Of a stretch of DNA of 64,000 nucleotides, positions 13,190 through 24,084 are shown in pieces. Both the position numbers and the translations under genes were made by a program. The stretch comes from Rhinopithecus roxellana. Its lineage: Eukaryota > Chordata > Mammalia > Primates > Cercopithecidae. Location of the stretch: contig NC_044554.1 of NCBI RefSeq assembly GCF_007565055.1, positions 50,627,176 to 50,691,175 of the forward strand, in the 5' to 3' direction. Position 1 is the stretch's first letter, and every line of letters starts with the position of its first letter. The notes beneath the pieces are model-generated. The model ran no database searches and was not told the origin of the DNA. It was given only the letters and a program-made list of their open reading frames with translations.

Positions 13190-13474
13190 TTTTGAGACTG
13201 AGTCTTGCTCTGTCACCCAGGCTGGAGTGCAGTGGCGACATCTCGGCTCACTGCAAGCTCTGCCTCCCAGGTTCATGCCATTCTCCTGCCTCAGCCTCCC
13301 GAGTAGCTGGGACTACAGGCGCCTGCCACGATGCCCGGCTAATTTTTTGTATTTTTAGTAGAGACGGGGTTTCACCGTGATAGCCAGGATGGTCTCGATC
13401 TCCTGACCTTGTGATCCGCCCGTCTCGGCCTCCCAAAGTGCTGGGAATACAGGCATGAGACACCGCGCCTGGCT
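13168..13474 (-). mobile_element. Alu element, full length
   Basis: A poly-T tract then the reverse complement of a complete Alu dimer. It is flanked by a perfect 13-bp target duplication GGGTTGTCTTCTT at 13155-13167 and 13475-13487, so the insertion boundaries are certain. Confidence 0.95.
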
Positions 13475-13487
13475 GGGTTGTCTTCTT

Positions 13488-15400
13488 AATATTAAGTAAT
13501 AAGAATATTTAGTCATTCTAGATACTAATTCTCTTAGACAAGAACAGCTGTGCTACAGAAAACAAAACAAAACAAATCCTAAAGTCTCGCCAGTGTAGCT
13601 TTATGAAGTTTTACTTCCCATGACCACAAAGTCCAGTGTGGCATGAGCAGCTTTCTTCAGTGATTGTCCACCAAATTATGACCCAGTGAGCCAGGCTGCT
13701 TCCGTATTATCATCAGCCAATCTGTACCTTGTAGCTCCCAAGTTCAAGACATGGCAAAAGAGAGTTGAAGAGTGTCTGTGCACAAGAGTTGACAGAAGGC
13801 TGGACACTGCAGTACTTAGAAAGTCCTGCTTGCAAGATTGGCTTCTGGGAACTTGGCTGGTGAACAGTGTCCTGAACTGACGTAAAGTTTCTCCTGACTG
13901 AGAGGGGTGGCTCATTGTGCCTAGACTGGTGTTGCAAATAATAATTATGCTGAACATCAGATTTCCTTCTGGGATCTAGACTTTTGGTTCATGCTAGACA
14001 GTAGGTGCCTGTGTGAACAGCCTCTACTAAACCCTCTTGGATACTAAGTCTGTAATGGGCTGCCTTGGCAGAAACAGTGCACATGTGTTAATGCATTTTT
14101 GCTGCTGGGAGGAGAGAGAGCTCTGTGTGACCCCTCCTGGGAGGAAGAGAGCATAAGGAAGCCTGCCTGTGAATTCCTCCAGATTCTACCTGTGTGTTTT
14201 CTCTGTATGATCTGCTGCAGAGTATTTACTATGACACTTTAAAAAATCTTAGCCATGAGGACAACTCTATGCCATATACCAACACTCCAAACATGGGAGT
14301 ACATTTAGAGACTCTCAACACAGTGCCACAGAATATTTTTAAGGGCCAGGCTTGAAATGAGCTGACATCATTTTATCCCACTATTCAGAACCTGGTGACA
14401 CGTTCTCAACCCTCCAACTGCAAGGGAGGCCAGAAACCATGGAGGAGCTACGGGTATTCAGTGATGTTCTGAATGTTCTCTGTCACACTGAATGTTCTCT
14501 GTCACACTGAATGTTCTCTGTCACACTGATTTCTCATCATTTGTATGTATTCCTCATGCCTTTCCCAGGCTGTAGCTTAACTTTTTATTTTTTATGGTGT
14601 GTTTTGGCTTGAAACAATTTAATGCAACTAGCGTTATGAATATTGTTCTTTTGGCTTGTGGCTTCTTTTGTCTCCTCTAAAAAAGTCATCCCCCAAGTGA
14701 ATGCATAAAATATTTTTTAAAAATTTTTCTAGCAAACTTTCTGTTTTGCTTTTTACAATTAAGAGCAAGTGTGCCTGAAATACACTTTAATTTAAGAAAT
14801 GAAGTAGAGATGTAGGACTAAGTGGGTGGTATGTACACTCAGTGCAGAAGAAAGTATTTATGTAAACAATCCCCAGGGTGGAAAACAACGGACACATATG
14901 AAGAAATAACTGCATGTAGGGGAGCGTGACTAGAGCAGAGAGCCAGGGAAAACATGGTGCAAAATGACGATGAAGAGGTAGGTAAATGGGTAATGATACA
15001 GGACCTCGTGGGTCTATTACCCTTAGAAGAAAGGCACCCCAGGAGCAGAGACCACATAGGCAAAGATTCATGATTGTGAGTTGAAGGGTAGTAGAGGGTA
15101 GGGGAAAGGGTAGATGGAAAAGTCACCCATCCCTTAGGGGAGAGAAGAATATGGTGGGTTTCAAGTTGTCAAGGAAATTAGGAATCTCAACTAAAGATGC
15201 CTTTTCCATTTTACAAAAGGAAATAGGGAACTGCAGAAGCTAAGGGTGTTGGGGTGCCCTCCAGTTGTTCTGAGACTGGGGTAGGAATGGACCTCAACAC
15301 CAAGGGTCATATGACCCCTGCTCTATGGCCCCCAGCTAGCCAGGGCTCTCTGACTCCTATGAAGGCTGGGACTTGGGAGCACAGACAATCTCAATCATTC
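13488..15400. other. Intergenic DNA 3' of TRBV10-1
   Basis: No V-type exon is visible. The region holds the small tandem repeat at 14472-14528 and otherwise unique sequence. Confidence 0.5.
14472..14528 (+). repeat. 19-bp tandem repeat, three copies
   Basis: Unit AATGTTCTCTGTCACACTG is repeated three times head to tail without a mismatch. Confidence 0.95.
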
Positions 15401-15407
15401 TAACTGC

Positions 15408-15446
15408 CCTTTATGTGCAGAGAGGAGGCAGCTGTGCAGCACTGTG
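15408..15446 (-). other. 23-bp-spacer RSS of TRBV10-1
   Basis: Consensus heptamer CACAGTG (15440-15446), 23-bp spacer, nonamer ACATAAAGG (15408-15416). Same nonamer as the TRBV6 genes in this window, consistent with the close TRBV6/TRBV10 relationship. Confidence 0.92.
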
Positions 15447-15896
15447 GACTCACTGCTGGCGCAGAAATACACAGATGTCTGGGAGGAGGCAGCAGACTCC
15501 AGAGTGAGGGGGAAATCCTCTTTATTTGATCTAGAGACACTGTAGCCATCTGGGACTTCTCCTTTGTTAGTGTCTGGAACACCATATGAGTAATGGATCA
15601 GCCTCAGCCCATGTCCCAGGTCTTGTCGGTACCAGAACATATTGTTGTGGTTCCAAGTCTGGTGACATGTCAAGGTCACCTGTCTTCCTGTCTCTGTGAT
15701 CTTGTGTCTTGGGCTCTGGATGATTTCAGCATCCCTGTGTCCTGTAATAGAGAACAACAGATACTGATGTTGTCATCCCAATAGAAAAGCCTGCATTGAG
15801 GCCTTGGGAATTCCAGGGAAGGAGGCCCTCCTGTGACCAGTCCTCACCTGCCCACAGCAGACAAAGGGCCACATAGAAGAAGAGCCTGGTGCCCAT
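15447..15896 (-). CDS. TRBV10-1: T-cell receptor beta variable gene, TRBV10-1
   Basis: V-beta gene joined to DJ-beta in thymocytes to make the beta-chain variable domain. L-PART1 is 15848-15896 (49 bp, MGTRLFFYVALCLL), donor GTGAGG, intron about 106 bp, V-exon 15447-15741 (295 bp). The reading frame is open from leader to RSS. First Cys is in 'VTLTCHQ', Trp in 'NNMFWYRQD', second Cys in 'VYFCASSES'. 'DAEIIQSPRHKITETGRQ' and 'WNHNNMFW' identify TRBV10-1. It lies 9 kb 5' of TRBV11-1, in the human order 10-1 then 11-1. Looks functional. Confidence 0.93.
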
Positions 15897-15971
15897 TTCA
15901 GCTCTAGGTCAGGATCTTGTGTTTCCCAGCTCTGCTGTGGGCAAATTGAAGTTGGGCTCTAAGTGACTTGA

Positions 15972-15981
15972 TGATGTCACT
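15972..15981 (-). promoter_or_regulatory. V-beta promoter decamer of TRBV10-1
   Basis: TGATGTCACT on the plus strand reads AGTGACATCA on the minus strand, a perfect match to the CRE-like V-beta decamer, about 75 bp upstream of the ATG. Confidence 0.75.
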
Positions 15982-15989
15982 GTCCCTGC

Positions 15990-16960
15990 TAAATGCTTGA
16001 ACTGCAGAGCTAACCTGCCACGCCCCTTCTCTTCCCCACAGGAACAAATTATTTATAACAGAGTTGAATAATGTTTAGGTCTGTTTTGAAAGAAATCTAA
16101 TAAACTCCTTAACTTTTTCCCTGATTTTAGTAGGGGAATTTGTTCTTCTATGTATATTTTATTTCCATTATGAGAAATTCTTTATTTGAATACCATTTTC
16201 ACTTTTATGAATATTTCTCTAGGCTAAAGAACATTGTCATAGCAGTCCTGGTGCCTTTTATGACTTCCCGCACAAAATTCAACTCCAAATTGAATTATTT
16301 TCCTCTTCATTTAACCTCTGGACACTTGTATGTCAGCCTACAGGGACACCTCGGTTAAATGACATCCAGAAAGGTCTCCAAGTTTGAAGTTCAAGGTTCA
16401 AGGTCATTACCGTTTGAAGACTTATTTCATACTCATTACACCTGATGGGAGTGTCACTGTCCAAGCTTTGGGTGCTGTGTGTTCTTATGGGCACGTTTTC
16501 CTCCTTTGCTTCAGGTAAAGCTGCACACACTGCACCATCTAAGTCCCCTGAGTGACTGTACTTCCTGTGAAGAAGAGAGGAGGCTAATCATTAGGAATGT
16601 GGATGAAATGTTCATCCAGAACTGCACCTATCTGGAGCCTCTAGGGTCACAGGAAAAGGCTCTATTCCCATCCAGAAGATCTTATATTCACCAGATTGGA
16701 GAAGGTTGATGGGTTTGTAAATGTGCTATGGTGCAAAACTCACATCTAGTCCATAGCACTGCAATAGTTATTTCAGATACAGTAGGTTATCTATTGCACA
16801 TCTTGATGCAACCTGGAGGAGTAATTCCCACAATCACGCTCCAGTGAGAGAGGACACAGAATCAGAAGTGGAGACAGGGAGGAGGCCCATGAGCACTCCC
16901 ATAGGAGGCCGTGGTTAGGGCCTGGCAAGCCCAGGAAGGACTTTCTTATCTATGCTCAGA
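15990..16960. other. Sequence between TRBV10-1 and the orphan leader
   Basis: I looked for a V-exon belonging to the orphan leader at 16967 and found none: no Cys-Trp-Cys framework in any frame, and no heptamer-spacer-nonamer. Confidence 0.5.
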
Positions 16961-16966
16961 ACTCAC

Positions 16967-17014
16967 CTGATCCTGGGAGACTAAGAGCCACACAGAAAAG
17001 GAGCCAATCCTCAT
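16967..17014 (-). pseudogene. Orphan TRBV-type L-PART1 exon
   Basis: On the minus strand ATG is followed by a hydrophobic leader-like reading (MRIGSFSVWLLVSQDQ) and a perfect GTGAGTTC donor preceded by CAG. The exon is 48 bp instead of the usual 49, which alone would shift the frame into a V-exon. The surrounding wording (CTCTTAGTCTCCCAGGATCAG) matches V-beta leaders. No V-exon can be found 80-160 bp downstream where it should lie. Best read as a vestige of a deleted V gene between TRBV9 and TRBV10-1; the subgroup is not clear. Confidence 0.6.
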
Positions 17015-17049
17015 GGTTGGGCCAGGGCAGGGGAAAAAAAAAAGCTTTT

Positions 17050-18670
17050 GAGATCAGGACCTTCATTTTGCAAGGCAAAGCACATAGAATTACAGAGCTC
17101 TAAGGATCGTTCCCTACATCAGGTATGATCTACCAAGAATGTTGGTATTCTCAGCAACACTCTAACTTCTCTGGGGAGATAAACACCTACCAGGAATGTA
17201 TCCTTCTACTTTTAAATTAATTTATTATTAAGTATAATAAATTATAATAATTACATGTTAACATTGTCTACCTCAACTTGAAGTTTTGTCTGTTTTGTGC
17301 ACTGGTGTTTCCCAAGTACCTGAACAGTACCTACGGAGTTGCCATGAAGCCAGTGAAGAATAACCTCAGGCCTTCTCACTTGCACAGGATCTTTTCAACA
17401 CTTCGCTATTTTGCATTCTCTTTTGCAAAGAGCTACCTAAAATGTATCAGCTTTGTGTCCCACAAAACTTGAATCTAGTCTTCACCTGTAACTTATTAAA
17501 TGTTTGTTGAATGAATGAAGAAAGGAATGAATGATCATCTGAGTCCAGGCAGATTCTGCTTCTGTATTCAGTTCAAAATAAGTTTGAAGTTTTAAGGGAG
17601 CGGAGAGCCATCCTGAGAATGTTGGGAACTCCAGATGAATACAAATGGATTTGGAAAAGATTAGTTTGTATACATCATCATAAGACTTTTTAAATGAATG
17701 AGTAGCAGTATGAATAAAAGATAAAGAGTGGTCTCCTTCAAAAGGAAGGGTCTTTGGATGGTTGCTTCATTCCATCACTGCCACAGTTTAGTCTGTCTCT
17801 GAAGACTGTCTGTGATGGGGAGACTTGGGTGCATGTAGCTTATTTGGGAAATGATTCCAGGAAGAAGTAAGAGAGCAAGAAAAACAAAATAGGGAAAGGA
17901 GAAACCAGGATAAAGGTGCAATATTCTATTTGTGCTGGGGCAACAGGAGATGGAATCCATCAGGACCTCCAAGAGCATAGGGTGCTCTCTGGAGTATCTG
18001 CGTGAATGGGCAGGTTGGAGCTTTTGTCCCCCTGTCCTGTTCCACCAGGAGCATCAGGACCTCTGGCTGTCTTTGAGTACAGCACAAGTGAATTCAGATA
18101 ATATCAGAGAAGGCCCCAGAGCAGGAAGCAGCAACATCCCCAGCAGGCAGTGTGGAAGGGCACAGTCAGCAGGAGGTTAATGGGAACTGGCACTGTCCAC
18201 GGCAGCAAGGCTGAAGTCAGAGAGGGTTGGAGAGGAGGTCATGGAAGCCACTAGAAGCTCCTCTGTGATCTCCTCCAATAAAGCTGTGCCTTCTTCTATC
18301 AGCTCTGTTGTGTGATGGCCAATTGCACTGAAGCCATGTCTTTCTGGGAGCACCACACCTTCATGCATATCAAACTCAGTTATCAAGCAGGAAGTTCATA
18401 AGAGGGAACATTTTCATATTTCCTTAAATGGCAACTCTTTATGTTAATTTTGCATAACGAACTATCAGACTACTACATTTGCATTTTAGATGACTTTGTG
18501 TCTGAAACCTGGTTGAATCAGGCAAAAGTAATCTGTGCTTGCCTTTGTTACCAGAATTTCAGAGAGTAAATAACTGTGCTAGGTTGGAGATTTGTCAGAG
18601 AATTTATAGGGACCTAAGATTTATTGAACCTACACGTTAGATGACTTTAATTTTTAAAGTTATCTCTCTA
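17050..18670. other. Intergenic DNA, no gene recognised
   Basis: Unique sequence 5' of the orphan leader. No V-beta decamer, V-exon or other gene seen. Short open frames have no motif. Confidence 0.5.
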
Positions 18671-18681
18671 AAATTTCTGCA

Positions 18682-18875
18682 GGACTGGCCAACATGGTGA
18701 AACCCCGTCTCCACTAAAAATACAAAAATTAACTGGGCTTGGTGGTGTGTGCCTTTAGTCCCAGCTACTCAGGAGGCTGAGGCAGGAGAATTGCTTGAAC
18801 CCGGGAGGCGGAGGTTGCAATGAGCCGAGATCACGCCACTGAATTCCAGCCTGGCGACAGAGCAAGGCTCTATTT

Positions 18876-18911
<36 letters not shown>
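18682..18911 (+). mobile_element. Alu element, 5' truncated
   Basis: Starts within the left arm at 'GGCCAACATGGTGAAACCCC', continues through the right arm and ends in a poly-A of about 34 bases. Confidence 0.93.
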
Positions 18912-18914
<3 letters not shown>

Positions 18915-18959
18915 CTGCAAATTGAATTCAGTTTACAAATGAGAACACTCAGCCAAATA

Positions 18960-20012
18960 TATTTCAGGTAACCAGCCCAAGGGTTCAGAATATGAACTGC
19001 CGAGGTCTCCTTGTCTCTTTGATGAATGAGGACTACAATCTGCATTTATAGATATTTTTAACACTCTTTCTTCACTATTTCTGTTGGTCTCAGTCTATTC
19101 CTTTGCAAGATATTTATCTTTCTTGGACTGCTTTAAAAATCGTCTCTTCATCATTCATATTCTTCTATTTTAACACTGAGGTAACTATTTAACCTGGAAT
19201 TTATTTGAATTCTTGAAACTCAAGTTTTAGGTCTTTAGTTGTCCTGGAAATTTCTCAGCTACCATCACACGCAATATCACCTCTTATCATTCTCCTTATT
19301 TTCTTTCTCTTATACTTCAATGACATATAAGAATAAATGGGAAATTCTTATGAAATGTTACATATATTCTAATATAACTGAAACCTCCATTGTTTCTTCT
19401 CTGTTGCTTCACTTCTGTTTCATATTATACAGTTAATTTTTTGTGTTGTTCTGGGTAACTTCTTCAGATTGTCTTTGAAATCAATAATAATCTCTTCAAT
19501 GAGCATTAATCTGCTCTTCACTTTATCCATTTTCTTTCAGTCATTTTAGGGATCATTTCTAGACATCCCATTTAATGCTTTTCAAAAAGTTATCTAACAG
19601 TTTCTGAGAGTCTCTTTTTTCTTGTTCAGCTTTTGGTTCTGTTTTGTGTGCATTTAACTATAGCTCTTCAAACTTTCATATCTCATGATGCTAAAATTAA
19701 ACCTTCAGGTTACCTAGTGCAAATGTTTATGAATTCTGCTAACTTTCCTCATTGGTTTTTTGTTTTAATATTCTTCATAATGGGAGTATATTTGTCTGAC
19801 ATTCATCTCTGGAGTTTTGGAGAGGCTAAGATTAAGAGTGCACAGCTTCAACAGGCCATACCGTCAGCAAGTGTCTCCAGTCTCACCGCCAAATGCATGA
19901 GTCAAGAACTGTCTGCTGCACTCTGGGCTGCTAAGCACACCATGGATTATGTTCCTTGTATCGTAATCTTTTCTCAGGACAACCCTGATGTAGGCTCCAG
20001 AAGAGAATTCTG
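18960..20012 (-). repeat. Paralogue of the TRBV7 5' flank, without a TRBV7 gene
   Basis: This block aligns by eye with the 5' flank of TRBV7-2 (about 51.2-52.2 kb), and in part with that of TRBV7-3 (32.9-33.9 kb). Shared landmarks include 'AAGATATTTATCT', 'AAATGCATG.GTCA.GAACTGTCTGCTGCACTCTG' and 'CCAGAAGAGAATTCTGATTTTCT'. At 50-52 kb the V gene lies about 0.7 kb to the left. Here only the orphan leader, about 2 kb away, remains. It marks the site of a lost duplicated V gene. Confidence 0.65.
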
Positions 20013-20019
20013 ATTTTCT

Positions 20020-20615
20020 AATTCTTTGTCTTTATGCTATCTCCACAAATTAGAGCCCACAGGCCCCTGAAGTTCTATATAACGAAAATTCCTAAATCTG
20101 CAAACATTATCTCTTCTTTCCTTTTTGTCCTACCCAAATCTTCAGGCACTAGCCTATATATGCAAATTATATTTGTAGACTTTATACTTATTCAAGTTAA
20201 AGAACATACTGTATTTTAAATTAAAAATTCCCAGACCAGCTGACAGACTGGCTTCCATAAAGAGTGGCCCTAGGCTTGTTCGACAAGTGAACACTTGTTT
20301 ATAAAGCCCCGCAGACCATCTCAGTCATAGAGAGACTCTTCGACTCTTAAATATTCTGGACTCTGGATAACTAGGAACTAAAATGTGAAAAAGAAAGTCC
20401 TAGTAAAGAGATTTGTTTTACCACGGGTTGTCTTAAGACTATACTGGAGAGATACCCTCGGTTTACTACTAGTTCCAACTTATTAAAAATAAAATGAATA
20501 TACTTTACATTGCAATCACATGCTCTTCATTTCCCTTTAATGGGATTAAGAGGTCAAATTAATCATAAATTAAATCTGCCTAGATATCTAGATAGATCTG
20601 GTGGTCAGAGGACAA
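20020..20615. other. Intergenic DNA
   Basis: Continues the decayed TRBV7-type flank; nothing else recognised. Confidence 0.5.
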
Positions 20616-20621
20616 AACTCT

Positions 20622-20925
20622 TTTTTTTTTTTAGAGATGGAGTCTTGCTCTGTTGCCCAGGCTGGAGTGCAGTGACGAGATCTCAGCTCACTGCAACCTC
20701 CGCCTCCTGGGTTTAAGCAATTCTCCTGCCTCAGCTTCCCAAGTAGCTGGGACTACAGGTATGTGCCACCATGCCCAGTTATTTTTTTTTTTTCTTTTTT
20801 TTAGTAGAAACGGGGTTTCACAATATGTTGGCCAGGCTGGTCTCGAACTCCTGACCTCAGGTGACCCGCCCACCTCGGGCTTCCAAAGTGCTGGGATTAC
20901 AGGCATGAGCCACCATGCCTGGCTA
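20622..20925 (-). mobile_element. Alu element, full length
   Basis: Reverse-complement Alu dimer following a poly-T, flanked by ACAAAACTCT on both sides as target duplication. Confidence 0.93.
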
Positions 20926-20929
20926 ACAA

Positions 20930-21890
20930 AACTCTATTGGCAAGACCATTTCTGGTGGTTGGTCAATGTGGAACAGGAAAGAGGCCAGTATCTGAATTAG
21001 TTGCTGTGGGGTTAGATGCTGGGACTTGTGATATCCTGGGTACTCAGCTGATTTGGGGGTCCAAGTGTGAGGTATGTCTTACTGGGAACTGAATGAAGTC
21101 AGAAGAAGGATTTTCTTAGGAAATTTTCTTTCAGTTTCCTCAGACATATTTGGGCACTTTTACCCTGTCTGTTTTTTCCTGTTTAGGGCCAGGTCTACAC
21201 AGGGAAGAAGGCATCTCTACAATACTGTATTCTTACCCTCATCAGAGAAATGCAGGGCTAGTCCCTCAGTTCTGAGAGTTTCACTTTGAGTTTGTCCTCA
21301 GATTACTGAGCTGGGGGTCAGCTATGAATCCATGAAGCACATTTGTCATACTGTGGAGCCCAAAGGGAGACCAGAGTACTTGCTTGGGGTATAACAGAAC
21401 TGGGCCCTGGAAAGCAGCTAGAGGTGAGCTTCTCTCCCACTGTCTCCGTGGGTCGCCACACTTTGACCAGGGGCCCTGATGTCCATGCAACTCCAGCAGG
21501 GCGGAAGCTCAGGAAGGAGATGGGAGCAGGAGGCAGAGCCCTGCATCTGAGTGGAGGGAGACTGCAGGCACAGGTTAAAAGAAAAGCCAGTAGCTGGGGC
21601 CTGGAACATCTAGGACAGAGACATCTAAGTTTTGTCCACATTCACCTGGGCAGCAGTGGTGCCCCCAAAAGTGGAGCCTGGAGACCACGGTAGGTTGAAA
21701 CAGGTATGTGACCAGATGCCTCAACCTGGGAGAATCCATAGTGTACCGGGTTGTGTTAAATCAACTTAGCCAGGACAAAAAATTATATTTCTAAGAATGC
21801 CTTTATCTTTATGATTCTGGGTTACAGTTGGTCAAGGAGCTATTTGTGTGAACTTTGCAAGACAGAAGTAAAACTGTCACCACTATACTT
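20930..21890. other. Intergenic DNA 3' of TRBV9
   Basis: GC-richer unique sequence. Overlapping open frames around 21.3-21.7 kb on both strands carry no recognised domain. Confidence 0.45.
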
Positions 21891-21894
21891 GGTA

Positions 21895-22210
21895 GGATAT
21901 TAGGCTAAATGAGATAAGCCAATCACAAAAAGACAAAAATCTACATAATGTCATTTACATGAGTTATCTAAAATAGTCCAATGCATAGAAGCAAAAACTA
22001 GAATGGTAGTGGCCAGGGTCTGGGGAATGGAGTAAAGGGGGAGTTGCTGCCAATGTGTATAAAATTTCAATCATGCAAGATGAATAGGATCTAGAGATCT
22101 GCTGTACAACATCATGACCTCAGATTATAAAACGGTGCTGTGCACTTACAAGTCTATAAAAAGGGTAGCTCTCATGTTAAATATTGTTACTAAAAGCTTT
22201 TAAAAATCTG
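21895..22210 (+). mobile_element. Old LINE-1 3' end fragment
   Basis: Sense-strand L1 3' terminal wording such as 'GGTAGTGGCCAGGGTCTGGGG', 'ATCTAGAGATCTGCTGTACAA' and 'GTGCACTTACAAGTCTATAAA', heavily mutated. Confidence 0.65.
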
Positions 22211-22492
22211 GCAAAAGGATGTAGGTAGCCAAAGAGAGAAAGAGAAGAAAGAGGAAATTCATATAAATCAGAAACTGAGTAAACTAATTAGAATATACCA
22301 AAAATTGCAGACCTCGAAATCCTCAAATGCAAGAAACACCCTTTTCTTCATTTTTTAAAATTTTTCCTTTTTTCCAATTATCTTTTCTTCCATTGTATAT
22401 TTCATGTGATGTAATTCCTTGCACAAAGGGATTGTGCAAATCCCATCCACAAAGTAGGATGCCCCAAAAGATTTATTGATAAAGGATAAAAA

Positions 22493-22783
22493 ATGGCCTG
22501 ACGCAATGGTTCACACCTGTAATCCCAGCACATCGGGAGGCCAAGGCAGGAGGATCACCTGAGGTCGGGAGTTTGAGGCCAGTCTGGCCAACATGGAGAA
22601 ATTCTGTCTCTACTAAAAACACAAAACTGGCCAGGTGTGGTGGAGGCTGCCTGGGAGGCTGAGGCACGACAATCACTTGAACCTAGGAGGTGGAGGTTGC
22701 AGTGAGCCGAGATAGCATCACTGCACTCCGGCCTGGGCAACAAGAGCGAAACTCTGTCTTAAAAAAAAAAAAAAAAAAAAAAA
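22493..22783 (+). mobile_element. Alu element
   Basis: Sense Alu from 'TGGCCTGACGCAATGGTTCACACC' to a poly-A of about 23 bases. A deletion in the right arm removes part of the 'GCCTGTAATCCCAGCTACTC' segment. Moderately diverged. Confidence 0.9.
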
Positions 22784-22799
22784 TAGAATAAAAAACATT

Positions 22800-23438
22800 A
22801 ACTAATGAATAACAATTTTTCAAGTCCTTTCCGTAATGGCAGATTGCATCGGGCACAGGAAGACTACATGTCCCATAAAAAACATTTCCTGTCCTTTGTT
22901 GTGAACCTGGGAAAGCTCCCTCCTCATACAGTCTCCATAAAAGAGATGCCCTGGCCTTGCCCATAGGAGGGCTACAGAGCAGAAAACTGCATCTTTCTTT
23001 TCTTTCTTTCCTTTTTTTTTAAAATCACAATAAAGAGTAAATGGGTATGTTTTACCTGGAAATCATGTGCCCATTGGACTTGTCAGGGAAGAAGTTATGA
23101 TCACAGCTTATGCATGACCTTAGCATCCTGCTCTTGGGGACATGAAAAGGGGACACTAGGTAAAAGGACAGATCTCCAGAGTGAGGAGGGACAGTACAGA
23201 GATGTTGAAAAAACAGACTTCAGCTAGCTATTAAATATGACCCCCAGGACATCTGCTGTCCCTCAGATATGTAAACAGGTAAAATAGTATTTCGCTTAGA
23301 CAGTTTCAGTGATCATTAAACCAGTTCTCATACAGAAGCACCAGAGAGTGCCTGGGAAAGTCCTGTCCACTCTCCAGGGCCTGAGGCCTTCTGGCTGGCA
23401 GCCCTCCCTTCACCGTCACTTCCTGAGTGGGGCAGGAA
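22800..23438. other. TRBV9 3' flank
   Basis: No gene. From about 23.17 kb this flank is paralogous to 35.33-35.61 kb, where the V gene has been deleted. Confidence 0.6.
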
Positions 23439-23477
23439 TGTTATTGCACAGAAGGCTGATGCTCACGCAGGGCTGTG
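23439..23477 (-). other. 23-bp-spacer RSS of TRBV9
   Basis: Heptamer CACAGCC (23471-23477), 23-bp spacer, nonamer GCAATAACA (23439-23447). The heptamer matches the TRBV5-3 copy; the nonamer is weak, keeping only part of the A-rich core. Confidence 0.85.
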
Positions 23478-23952
23478 CCAAGCTGCTGGCACAGAAATAC
23501 AAAGCCGAGTCCCCCAGCTCCAGAGAGCTCAGGTTTAGTTCAGAGTGCAAGTCAGGGAACTGTTGTGCTGAGAATCTTTCAAGAATGTTTCCTTTTGCTC
23601 TCTCTTTCCCATTATAATACTGAATGAGGAACTGGAGGCCCTGGCCCAGGCTCTGTTGGTACCAGTACACAGAGAGGTCTCCAGACCTAGGGGAGCATCT
23701 CAGCGTCACTTGCTGTCCAATTGCTGTGATCAGGTGCTTTGGGGTTTGTGTGACTCCAGAATCCACTGAGCCTGTGTGTCAGAAGACAGAAGTTAAGCAT
23801 AAGGCACAGAAAAAAGCCTCCTGTTGGAGCCATCATCAGCCTGCGTGCATTTCAGGGACAGGAAATGGAGATCGGAGACTTTGAAGCTGTGCCCAGGACT
23901 CACCTGCTCCCAGGAGACAAAAGGCCACACAGCAGAGGAGCCTGAAGCCCAT
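23478..23952 (-). CDS. TRBV9: T-cell receptor beta variable gene, TRBV9
   Basis: V-beta gene encoding leader and variable region of a TCR beta chain. L-PART1 is 23904-23952 (49 bp, MGFRLLCCVAFCLLGAG), donor GTGAGT, intron about 132 bp, V-exon 23478-23771 (294 bp). The frame is open. 'DSGVTQTPKHLITA', 'SGDLSVYWYQQSL' and 'YYNGKERAKGNILERFS' are diagnostic of TRBV9. First Cys in 'VTLRCSPRS', Trp in 'VYWYQQ', second Cys in 'LYFCASSL'. It sits between TRBV5-3 and TRBV10-1, as in human. A V-deleted paralogue of its whole neighbourhood lies at 35.3-36.4 kb. Looks functional. Confidence 0.94.
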
Positions 23953-24042
23953 GGCAGGATCTCCCAGCTCCGGGCTGGTATCTCTGTAGTAAGTATTCTG
24001 CAGTTCCCAAGCTCTCTTCTTCCTGATAGGAGCATTGGCCTG

Positions 24043-24052
24043 TGATGTCACC
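24043..24052 (-). promoter_or_regulatory. V-beta promoter decamer of TRBV9
   Basis: Plus-strand TGATGTCACC reads GGTGACATCA on the minus strand, one mismatch from AGTGAYRTCA, about 90 bp upstream of the ATG. Confidence 0.65.
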
Positions 24053-24084
24053 GCACTGACGTACTTTCCCCTGCCGGCCACTCC

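Noticed and set aside
13059..13463. Open frames of 71-99 codons with similar C-termini, seen at many places
   Set aside because: They are translations of Alu elements (also at 20.6, 22.5, 33.1, 36.5, 37.9, 49.0, 54.6, 57.3, 59.9 and 62.3 kb).
16333..16530. Minus-strand 65-codon frame as the V-exon for the orphan leader
   Set aside because: It has no Cys-Trp-Cys framework and no RSS, and lies too far from the leader.
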